Positions 1 to 6,436 of a DNA stretch of 32,931 nucleotides are shown piece by piece (positions within the stretch are counted from its first letter, which is position 1; the number at the start of each line of letters is the position of its first letter). The position numbers and the translations under genes were made by a program. The notes beneath the pieces are model-generated. The model had not been told where the DNA came from. It worked only from the letters and a program-made list of their open reading frames with translations, and searched no databases. This stretch comes from Nitrospirota bacterium (GTDB lineage: Bacteria; Nitrospirota; Thermodesulfovibrionia; Thermodesulfovibrionales; UBA6898), in assembly GCA_016217675.1 (NCBI GenBank), contig JACRHC010000130.1:1-32931 (forward strand). The letters are read 5' to 3'.

Positions 1-1
1 A

Positions 2-1552
2 GGAACGCCAACAGCCACCGGGCCGTTTAACTTTGACGTAACAGCGACCGACACAAACGGCTGCACTGGTGTGCTGTCATACTCTATTACGATCAACTGC
101 CCAACCATAACAGTTGCACCTGCAGCACTGCCCAACGGCACAGCAACTATAGCGTACAACCAGACGGTCACAGCGAGCGGAGGAGTTGGGGCATACACTT
201 ACACAGTCACAGCAGGCACACTGCCCGCAGGAATCACGATCTCAGCAGGCGGCCTGCTTTCCGGCATAACTGCGGTTACCGGCACGTTCAACTTCACGGT
301 CACGGCAACTGATACGAACGGCTGCTTCGGAACGAGGGCATACACACTGGTCATAGGATGCCCGACCATAAGCCTTGCACCTGCCGGACTGCCTAATGGC
401 ACTGCCAATGCTGTCTACAGTCAAACGATCACCGCATCTGGTGGCGTCGGTGCTTACACCTACACCATCACAGCAGGTGCATTGCCGACAGGCCTGACTC
501 TCTCAGCAGCAGGTCTGCTTTCCGGTACACCAACAGCCACAGGCACATTTAATTTCACGGTGATGGCAACTGATTCAAATGGCTGCACCGGATCCAGGGC
601 TTACACGCTTTTCATCAACTGCCCGACGATAATCATCAACCCTGCGGTGCTTCCAAATGGGGCAACTGACTCTGCGTACAGCCAGATTATAACTGCCTCC
701 GGCGGTGTTGGGACATACACCTATTCAGTAACAGCAGGAGCGCTTCCCGCAGGCCTGACTCTCTCAGCAGCAGGCGTGCTCTCTGGCACGCCGACAGCAG
801 CAGGGACCTTCAATTTCACGGTCAGGGCAACTGATTCAAACGGCTGCTTTGGCAGTCAGGCATATACGCTGTTCATCTCGGATGCTACTCCGCCGACCGT
901 CATCTCCATGCTGCCTGGCGTCGGCGCAACAAACGTGCCTGTCAATACCACAGTCTCGATCACCTTCAGCGAGGATATGGACCCTCTGACAATAGACAAT
1001 GCCACCTTCTCGCTCAGCGACGGGGCCGGAGCTATAGCAGGCACGGTTGCTTACAACGGGGCCACAAGGACTGCGACCTTTACACCATCAGGCAATCTGT
1101 CCTTTCTCACTGACTACACAGCGAGTATTCTGGGAGGAATCGGCGGCATGACTGACCTTGCCGGCAATCCCTTAGCATCACTTGACTGGATCTTCAGAAC
1201 CGCGCCTGACATCGCCTGTGTTTTCGTTGAGCCCGTCAGTTTCGGACTGCCCTTTGGTTCGGGAGAGGTTGTGCCCATAGAGTTTCGTCTTTATGATGCT
1301 CTGGGCAGCGAAGTGACAAATGCCGTGGCGACTCTCGTGCTCCAGAAGTATTCCGGCGGCCTGCCGAGCGGATTGCCGCTAACCCCGGTTTCAGCAAGGG
1401 GTTACAACAGCGGAAATACCTTCCGCTACGCCGCATCAGGCAGGGTATATATATACAGACTGGACTCGCGGGAACTGTCACGGGGAGATTGGCAGCTGCA
1501 GGTCAGTCTTTCCGGTGGAACCGTTTATACTACATCCATCGCGATTAAATAG
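2..1552 (+). CDS. Secreted/surface protein with tandem putative-Ig (He_PIG) repeats, 3' part
   Basis: The reading frame is open from base 2 to a TAG at 1550-1552, so the gene starts left of the window. It encodes the end of one repeat and then three full 87-residue units, each starting with a CPTI motif (Cys codons at 98, 359 and 620, exactly 261 bases apart) and containing the pattern LPNG...AYxQ...ASGGVG.YTY...LPAGLTLS...GTPT..GTFNFTV.ATDSNGC. This is the He_PIG type of bacterial Ig-like fold. A Big_5/SbsA-like Ig domain (ATPPTVISMLPG onward, about 884-1210) and a C-terminal domain resembling PxKF (about 1213-1550) follow. These folds are typical of exported or surface-anchored adhesion/structural proteins; the function here is inferred. 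No anchor or sorting signal is visible in this part. The downstream cyclase gene is in the same frame, 18 bases away. Confidence 0.85.
   Translation, partial: GTPTATGPFNFDVTATDTNGCTGVLSYSITINCPTITVAPAALPNGTATIAYNQTVTASGGVGAYTYTVTAGTLPAGITISAGGLLSGITAVTGTFNFTVTATDTNGCFGTRAYTLVIGCPTISLAPAGLPNGTANAVYSQTITASGGVGAYTYTITAGALPTGLTLSAAGLLSGTPTATGTFNFTVMATDSNGCTGSRAYTLFINCPTIIINPAVLPNGATDSAYSQIITASGGVGTYTYSVTAGALPAGLTLSAAGVLSGTPTAAGTFNFTVRATDSNGCFGSQAYTLFISDATPPTVISMLPGVGATNVPVNTTVSITFSEDMDPLTIDNATFSLSDGAGAIAGTVAYNGATRTATFTPSGNLSFLTDYTASILGGIGGMTDLAGNPLASLDWIFRTAPDIACVFVEPVSFGLPFGSGEVVPIEFRLYDALGSEVTNAVATLVLQKYSGGLPSGLPLTPVSARGYNSGNTFRYAASGRVYIYRLDSRELSRGDWQLQVSLSGGTVYTTSIAIK
98..880 (+). repeat. Three in-frame tandem repeats of 261 bp (87 codons)
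   Basis: Units begin at the Cys codons at 98, 359 and 620, and the third ends at 880, giving an exact 261-base period with no length variation. A further partial unit lies at 2-97. The copies have diverged at many third-codon positions but keep the same protein core, so they are old coding duplications rather than a recent array. Unit 1 differs in its GITAVTG segment where the others have GTPTATG or GTPTAAG. Confidence 0.9.
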
Positions 1553-1570
1553 GAGATCAGCATCATCGGA

Positions 1571-3571
1571 TTGGAAGGCTTGACAGCTAAGCTGAAGGCT
1601 TCATGGTTAGGGAAGGTGACCTTTGTCGTCCCGCTTCTGATGACCGTTGCCTTTATACTGCTTTCACTTATTAATCCTGCAGTAATCGACGAGTATCTGG
1701 AGACGCTCCTGGTCGATTATCGCTTCAAGATAAGAAATGTCTTCTCGCCTCCGGCTGTACCCGAAAATATCCTGATTGTGACAATCGACGAACAAAGTCT
1801 TTCAGAATATGGCAGATGGCCCTGGGACAGGATGCTCCAGGCCGAACTCATCGAGAAGGTCTTTGCCGGTAAACCCATGGCAGTGGGTCTCGATATTTTT
1901 TATCCTGAAAGGGAGACGCCGGATGCAGATCAGGCACTTGCAAATGTCTTTGCGAAATACAAGGACCGTCTTGTCGTGGCGCTCGGTTTTGAGGTGATAC
2001 CCGGAAAGACCTTTGAGGGAGAACTGCCTGAGGTCCTCTATGACATGGCTATCGGCAAGGTTGAAAGCCAGAAATATATGATGCCCATCTCCGCCAGCAG
2101 GTCCCTTCTGCCGCATGAACCGCTCGGCGGCTCTGCGCGCTACGGTCATGTCTATTCAATCCCTGACATGGATGGCAGGCTGAGGCTCGAGTCTACCTTC
2201 ATTCAGTACGGCAGCGAGTTCTTGCCTTCTTTGGGCCTGCATGTCGCAACCCTTGCAAAAGGATTAGGGCCTGCAGACCTGAGTATACTCGGAGGCATCG
2301 GCATCGGTCTTGGCGACACGGTAATCCCTACCGATGAATTCGGCCGTCTGCAGATCAACTATTTCGGTAAAGAGGGATCAATACGCCACATATCAGCGGC
2401 CGCTGTCCTTTCAGATGCGCTTGACAGAAACTTATTCAAAGATAAAATAGTTTTTATCGGCACCTCCGCAATAGCTACCTATGATATGAAGACAACGCCC
2501 TTCTCTGCGAATATGCCCGGCGTAGAAAAAAATGCAACCGTAGTGGCGAACATTCTGAGCAGGAATTTTATCAGACCGATACCGCTTGTTATCGACCTGC
2601 TGGTGGTGCTCATCACCGGAATCCTGATCACTATCTTCTGTAACCGTCTGAGGGCCGCATATGCAATTCTGTTGTTCCTGTCGCTGACCGTGGCAAGTTT
2701 CGTTGCAGGAGAAGCATTCTTTATGCACGGCTACCGGATGCACCTCGTATACCCGATAGCCAATATCATATTGGGCGGCATGTTCATAATAGGCCACCGG
2801 TATTTCGGGGAAGAGAAAAAGGCCAGGGACATCAGGAAGATGTTTTCGAGTTACGTCACAGAGCGGGTCGTGAACGAACTCATAAAGAACCCGGCCATGG
2901 CGCAGATGGGAGGCGACCGGAGAGAGGTGACAGTGCTTTTTTCCGACATCAGGGGTTTCACCACCTTCTCAGAAGAGCACACGCCTGAGCATGTCGTGGC
3001 CCTGCTCAATGAGTATCTCAGGGCCATGACGGAGATCGTCTTTAGATGGGAGGGCACGCTTGATAAGTTCATCGGCGATGCAATATTCGCTTTCTGGGGC
3101 GCACCCCTGCCGCAGGATAACCATCCGGAACTCGCCGTGCGCTGCGCCCTGAACATGATGACCGCGCTTGCAGAGCTTCAGCAAAAGTGGGAATCCGAGG
3201 GAAAGGCCAGGCTGGATATCGGGATCGGGATCAATACCGGCGAGGTACTTGTCGGCAATATTGGATCAGAGGGCAAGAAGATGGAATATACGGCAATTGG
3301 CGACACGGTAAACCTCTGTTCGAGGATCGAGTCCCTGACAAAGAAATATCATGCGCATATCCTTATCTCCGAGCACACGCTGGAGAGGATAAGAGATCCG
3401 CTTGTCAATAATTCATTCGGCCATCTTTCGGTTACCGGCCAGCAGAAGGTGGCTGTAAAAGGAAAAGAAAGGGCAGTAAAACTCTATGCAGTCGACTCAC
3501 TGGCAGAAGGCTCCCCTTCCTTTATCCTCGAGGTGGAGGATGAAGATGTTGTGAAGATGCACGAAAAATAA
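1571..3571 (+). CDS. CHASE2-domain class III adenylate cyclase
   Basis: This 666-residue membrane protein makes cAMP in response to an extracytoplasmic signal. Residues about 16-38 form one membrane helix, about 40-330 a CHASE2 sensor domain, and about 336-410 three more helices, followed by a class III cyclase domain (about 445-620). Catalytic residues are present: metal-binding Asp459 (FSDIRGFT) and Asp503 (GDAIFAF), adenine-selecting Lys499 and Asp578, and transition-state Asn581 and Arg585. The Lys/Asp pair predicts adenylate rather than guanylate cyclase. The start is uncertain: the frame opens after the upstream TAG at 1550-1552, and the first usual start codon is TTG at 1571, but the only Shine-Dalgarno match (AGGAG, 1551-1555) is 15 bases away; in-frame ATC codons at 1562 and 1565 are closer. 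It is probably co-transcribed with the Ig-repeat gene upstream. Confidence 0.93.
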   Translation: MEGLTAKLKASWLGKVTFVVPLLMTVAFILLSLINPAVIDEYLETLLVDYRFKIRNVFSPPAVPENILIVTIDEQSLSEYGRWPWDRMLQAELIEKVFAGKPMAVGLDIFYPERETPDADQALANVFAKYKDRLVVALGFEVIPGKTFEGELPEVLYDMAIGKVESQKYMMPISASRSLLPHEPLGGSARYGHVYSIPDMDGRLRLESTFIQYGSEFLPSLGLHVATLAKGLGPADLSILGGIGIGLGDTVIPTDEFGRLQINYFGKEGSIRHISAAAVLSDALDRNLFKDKIVFIGTSAIATYDMKTTPFSANMPGVEKNATVVANILSRNFIRPIPLVIDLLVVLITGILITIFCNRLRAAYAILLFLSLTVASFVAGEAFFMHGYRMHLVYPIANIILGGMFIIGHRYFGEEKKARDIRKMFSSYVTERVVNELIKNPAMAQMGGDRREVTVLFSDIRGFTTFSEEHTPEHVVALLNEYLRAMTEIVFRWEGTLDKFIGDAIFAFWGAPLPQDNHPELAVRCALNMMTALAELQQKWESEGKARLDIGIGINTGEVLVGNIGSEGKKMEYTAIGDTVNLCSRIESLTKKYHAHILISEHTLERIRDPLVNNSFGHLSVTGQQKVAVKGKERAVKLYAVDSLAEGSPSFILEVEDEDVVKMHEK

Positions 3572-3618
3572 CAGCCCAATATTATCCGTACTTCCATAAC
3601 CATCCCTATCCTGAAAAT

Positions 3619-4890
3619 TTACGCAGGGTCTTCCTCAGTCCTGATATTCGGACCGCCTCCTCTCACCGTCAAAAGGATCATCAGACCGGTGATAAAGAAG
3701 AGCGAAACAGTCAGTATCGCAGGCCTCTGACTTTCAAATGCTGTCGAGATATAGCCAAACAGAAGAGGACCGGCTACAGCAGACGATTTGCCGACAAGGG
3801 AATAGGTCCCGAAGTACTCGCTCTCCCTGCCCTGCGGAATGAACTGCGTAAAGAATGCCCTGCTTGCTGCCTGGACAGTGCCGAGCCCAAGACCTGCAAC
3901 TGATGCAAGAACAAAGAACTCGGTCTTTGCTTCAATGAAATAGGCGGCTACAGCCACCGTGGACCAGAGCAGGAGGGAAATAGTCACGACCCTCTTCGGC
4001 CCCCAGACGTCAATGGGCCTTGCCATAACAAATGCTCCTGAAAGCGCAGTTATCTGAACAATAAGATAGAGACCGATCAGTTCCTGCGGGGAAAAACCGA
4101 GTGTCGTGGCTGCGAAGATGCCAGAAAAGACAATGACCGTATTCACGCCGTCCTCATACACCAGATAAGAGACCATGAACCTTCTCAGCGGGCGATTAGC
4201 GAAAATCTCCTTCATGACAGACAGGAAATAAGCCGAGCCCTTTGCTGCAGAACCTATCACGGATAGGCCTGTCTTTTTATCTTTCGGAAGAAAGATAAAG
4301 GCAGGAAGGGAACAGAGAGCAAAAAAGCAGGAGACCATGATCCAGGTCTCCGAGAACCGGCCTGTCTTCACCAGGGGCAGTGCAAAGAGCAGGGAGAGGA
4401 TCGAACCGGCATAGCCCACACCAAAGCCCCAGGCAGATACACGGCCCTGGTATTGTTTATCTGCTATCTCCGGAAGAAAGGAATTATAAAAAACCAGGCC
4501 CCCTTCCATGCCGATATTGGCAATGAGCACAAGCAGAAAGCCCTCAAGCACCATGCCCTTTTCCAAAAGAGAGAACATTGCTACAGCCGCAACACAGACA
4601 GTGGTGTACAGCAGGAGAAGACGCTTCCGTCTGCCGCTGTAATCGGCAATGCCGCCGAGGAAGGGCGAAGAGAGGGCAACGAAGGCCATGCTGAGCGAGA
4701 TGGCCCTCCCCCACCAGACATCTCCCTGGCCCGAGGCATTGCCGACAATGGAGGAGACATAGAATACCGGGAATATGACGGCAGCGATGACAGCAGAATA
4801 ACTCGAATTCGCAAAATCAAAAAGACACCAGCTGATGACCTGTCTGCGGTTATGTATGGATACGCCGTTTTTGAAGCCACCCGACGACAC
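3619..4890 (-). CDS. MFS permease, UMF1/Atg22-like
   Basis: A 423-residue protein with about twelve hydrophobic segments. The N-terminal pattern VISWCLFDFANSSYSAVI, followed by FPVFY and a GGIADYSGRRKRLLL loop between helices 2 and 3, is characteristic of the UMF1 (Atg22-like) branch of the major facilitator superfamily. Substrates of bacterial members are mostly unknown; eukaryotic Atg22 effluxes amino acids from the vacuole. The likely start is GTG at 4890: the frame is closed by a TGA a few codons upstream, and no ATG occurs before the conserved first helix. It begins 4 bases after the stop of the YgiT-type gene on the same strand, so the two may be co-transcribed, but no clear ribosome binding site is visible. 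It converges with the cyclase gene at 3571 without an obvious terminator hairpin between them. Confidence 0.85.
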   Translation of the reverse strand: MSSGGFKNGVSIHNRRQVISWCLFDFANSSYSAVIAAVIFPVFYVSSIVGNASGQGDVWWGRAISLSMAFVALSSPFLGGIADYSGRRKRLLLLYTTVCVAAVAMFSLLEKGMVLEGFLLVLIANIGMEGGLVFYNSFLPEIADKQYQGRVSAWGFGVGYAGSILSLLFALPLVKTGRFSETWIMVSCFFALCSLPAFIFLPKDKKTGLSVIGSAAKGSAYFLSVMKEIFANRPLRRFMVSYLVYEDGVNTVIVFSGIFAATTLGFSPQELIGLYLIVQITALSGAFVMARPIDVWGPKRVVTISLLLWSTVAVAAYFIEAKTEFFVLASVAGLGLGTVQAASRAFFTQFIPQGRESEYFGTYSLVGKSSAVAGPLLFGYISTAFESQRPAILTVSLFFITGLMILLTVRGGGPNIRTEEDPA

Positions 4891-4894
4891 AGGA

Positions 4895-5134
4895 CTATGC
4901 CAGACTGGTCACTTCTACCATATGATGCTTCTGCCGGGCATCATCAACAATGCCCTCAAGCTTGGCGGCAATGGCATCGCTGATCCAATCGGCACCGCAT
5001 TGCGCACAGACAGTTGCAGGAACATCACGAGCGACTACAACACCAAACCCAAGTTCAACCGTAAACGTAGTGGTTCCCTGAGTTTTACTCCCTCCGCACA
5101 ACGGGCAGGCACTTGATGCAGTCTTAGCTCCCAT
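4895..5134 (-). CDS. YgiT-type zinc-finger protein (MqsA-like antitoxin N-domain family)
   Basis: A 79-residue protein with two CxxC knuckles (CPLCGG near the start and CAQCGADW in the middle), the pattern of the YgiT-type zinc finger that is usually encoded with a DUF4258 protein. ATG at 5134 is preferred to the longer ATG at 5158 because a CGGAGG ribosome binding site lies 4-5 bases upstream of it and its first codons overlap the stop of the DUF4258 remnant (ATGGGAGCTAA), the usual coupled arrangement. There is no DNA-binding HTH domain, unlike full MqsA, so if it is an antitoxin it may neutralise by protein contact only. Its partner is broken (see 5124-5274), which leaves this gene an orphan. 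Confidence 0.8.
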   Translation of the reverse strand: MGAKTASSACPLCGGSKTQGTTTFTVELGFGVVVARDVPATVCAQCGADWISDAIAAKLEGIVDDARQKHHMVEVTSLA

Positions 5135-5274
5135 ATTTCCTCCGTGATCTGTAGTCATCCATAAAATGTTCTACATCGGGTTTATACGCAGCAATGATAT
5201 AGACAGTAATCTCTTTCGTGTCAAAAGCAGATTTTGCCAGATTCTACCGCCTGCTTCAGAGTGTTTATATTCAT
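5124..5274 (-). pseudogene. Collapsed DUF4258 gene (partner of the YgiT-type protein)
   Basis: Reading leftward from ATG at 5274-5272, the first 17 codons (MNINTLKQAVESGKICF) match the usual beginning of DUF4258 proteins and end at TGA 5223-5221. In another frame, the sequence ending in KPDVEHFMDDYRSRRK and a TAA at 5126-5124 matches the usual DUF4258 C-terminus (YEPDPEKW...RRRK type). The two halves abut with almost nothing between them, although family members carry roughly 50 further residues there. The simplest reading is an internal deletion plus frame change. The remaining start and stop signals still couple to the downstream YgiT-type gene. The assignment rests on the two termini and the gene order, so it is good but not certain. 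Confidence 0.65.
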
Positions 5275-5506
5275 TACTTTGTAGAATTATATCAAGAAAC
5301 GAACAAGGAAAGAAAAAAACGAATTTCATCCACAGCTTATGTTGTATATAGGATGTTCCTAAAGTGGTTTCCCAGAAATCTGATTTGGCGAAGATTCCGA
5401 AAAGTCTTGAGGTATAAACACTTTATTTCCCCTTTTTCACCGCCTACCAATTCTAATCCGAGCGAAGGCCAGTATATTTATATCGCAGCATAAGCCCCCC
5501 TCGTTT
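5275..5506. other. Gene-free AT-rich stretch
   Basis: Short open frames here (for example around 5166-5493 on the plus strand) have no ribosome binding site, no recognisable domain and a composition unlike the surrounding genes. It separates the YgiT/DUF4258 remnant from the HicB-type gene. The left end presumably contains the promoter of the minus-strand pair, but no convincing -35/-10 pair was identified. Confidence 0.4.
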
Positions 5507-5542
5507 TTGACAAGCAATGAGGCATGTGATAGATTAAAACCA
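5507..5542 (+). promoter_or_regulatory. Sigma-70-type promoter for the HicB-DUF104-PIN cluster, probably leaderless
   Basis: A perfect -35 TTGACA (5507-5512) is followed by exactly 17 bases and a -10 TAGATT (5530-5535, 4 of 6 consensus). The usual start point, about 7 bases after the -10, is the A of the ATG at 5542. No Shine-Dalgarno sequence precedes that ATG (the bases are AAAACC). The geometry therefore predicts a leaderless mRNA. Confidence 0.6.
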
Positions 5543-5706
5543 TGAAATACACGGTCGTTATAAACAGGTCAGAATATGGATATGATGCCCATTGCCCTGC
5601 CCTTCCCGGCTGCCACAGCCAGGGAGATTCCGAAGAAGAGGCAATGGAAAACATCAAAGATGCCATCAGCACATATCTCCAGGGGAGGCAAAAGCATTAT
5701 GTCTAA
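5542..5706 (+). CDS. hicB: HicB-family antitoxin-like protein
   Basis: A 54-residue protein beginning MKYTVVINRSEYGYDAHCPA and continuing LPGCHSQGDSEEEAMENIKDAI, the standard HicB partial RNase H-like fold (beta strand, CPALPGC..QGDT-type turn, then a helix with EEA..NI..AI). HicB normally neutralises the HicA mRNA interferase, but no HicA-like gene (dsRBD-like, about 60-80 residues, catalytic His) is found on either side. It lacks a C-terminal DNA-binding extension. Its last codons overlap the ATG of the DUF104 gene by 8 bases (ATGTCTAA), so the two are translationally linked. It is short, but the frame, promoter and family pattern agree. Confidence 0.8.
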   Translation: MKYTVVINRSEYGYDAHCPALPGCHSQGDSEEEAMENIKDAISTYLQGRQKHYV

Positions 5707-5950
5707 AGTGATAGAGGCTGTTTATGAAAATGGCGTTTTCAGGCCCGCCAAGAAAATTCGCATGAAAGAAAAGCAAAAAGTTCAGATACAGATATTGTCC
5801 AGGGATGACTGGCAAATGCGATTCGACAAAGCACTTCGCTCCATTCGCAGCAAAGCTGCCCGCTTTACAGAAGAGGAAATTCAAGCCGATATTGAGGAAG
5901 CAATTAAGGAGGTCCGTGCTGAGAGGCGCGCTCGTGAAAGTCGTTGTTGA
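5699..5950 (+). CDS. DUF104-family (AF2212-like) antitoxin
   Basis: An 83-residue protein starting MSKVIEAVYENGVFRPAKKI, the hallmark of the DUF104/AF2212-like family (I.AVYENGVF.P...), which forms small beta-rich antitoxins usually paired with PIN-domain toxins. The C-terminal half is helical and highly charged (EEEIQADIEEAIKEVRAERR), suited to wrapping a partner. The start is supported by GGGAGG about 10 bases upstream and by the overlap with the HicB-type gene. Its stop overlaps the start region of the PIN gene by 17 bases, so antitoxin and toxin are coupled. The partner toxin is frameshifted. Confidence 0.78.
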   Translation: MSKVIEAVYENGVFRPAKKIRMKEKQKVQIQILSRDDWQMRFDKALRSIRSKAARFTEEEIQADIEEAIKEVRAERRARESRC

Positions 5951-6370
5951 CACTAATATTTGGATTTCTTCCCTTATCGCCTCATCAAAAACGGCTGTTG
6001 GTCTGATTGACGCATGGGAAAAGGAAACATTCCGGCTTCTTGTATCTGAACAGCAGATCGTTGAGTTAGCAGAAGTCATCCTCCGTCCCAAGTTCTGTTT
6101 GATGTATCGCTTCAGTCCGCAGGAAATCAAGGACATCATCGATTCAATATCAGCAAAGCAGAACGGATTACGCTGAAAGGCAATCTCAACATCTGCCGGG
6201 ACCCAGACGATGATGTCATCATCGAGACTGCTGTGCGTGGACGCGCAAAATACCTTGTCACAGGAGACAAAGACATTGCAGATGACAAGACAGTATCTTC
6301 GTATCTGTCCCAGCACGGCGTCACCGTAATCTCTCTGCAAAACTTCCTGTCTCTCATAGGCAAAGACTAA
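5934..6370 (+). pseudogene. PIN-domain toxin (COG1569 type), frameshifted
   Basis: From GTG 5934 the frame reads MKVVVDTNIWISSLIASSK, then VELAEVILRPKF, and ends early at TGA 6174-6176. The missing half is present one frame over: from about 6149 the sequence reads ISKAERITLKGNLNICRDP, then DDDVIIETAVRGRAKYLVTG and DKDI, ending at TAA 6368-6370. Together they form a complete PIN nuclease of the 'putative toxin component, PIN family' type, with its acidic residues in VDTN, VELAEV, CRDPDDD and TGDKD. One base is missing between about 6147 and 6155, so the product lacks the last two acidic positions and should be inactive unless ribosomes shift frame. A second in-frame GTG at 5916 lies only 3 bases from an AGGAGG, so the true start is not settled. 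Confidence 0.8.
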
Positions 6371-6399
6371 ACGCTCCTTACTTGCTGCAAGGAAACGAA

Positions 6400-6422
6400 G
6401 GCAGGGCGCATTAGGCCCCGCC
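6400..6422 (-). terminator. Possible terminator hairpin for the 6437-8314 gene
   Basis: Arms GGCAGGGC (6400-6407) and GCCCCGCC (6415-6422) pair with one mismatch around a 7-base loop. It lies 15 bases beyond the stop of the minus-strand gene and is followed on that strand by a moderately T-rich stretch (TTCGTTTCCTT). It could also serve the PIN remnant on the plus strand, where no T-run follows. Confidence 0.4.
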
Positions 6423-6436
6423 GTTAACAGTTATGC

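Noticed and set aside
98-880. 261-bp tandem repeats as a CRISPR or mobile array
   Set aside because: The units are coding, keep frame, have no spacers and are diverged in sequence, so they are protein domain duplications.
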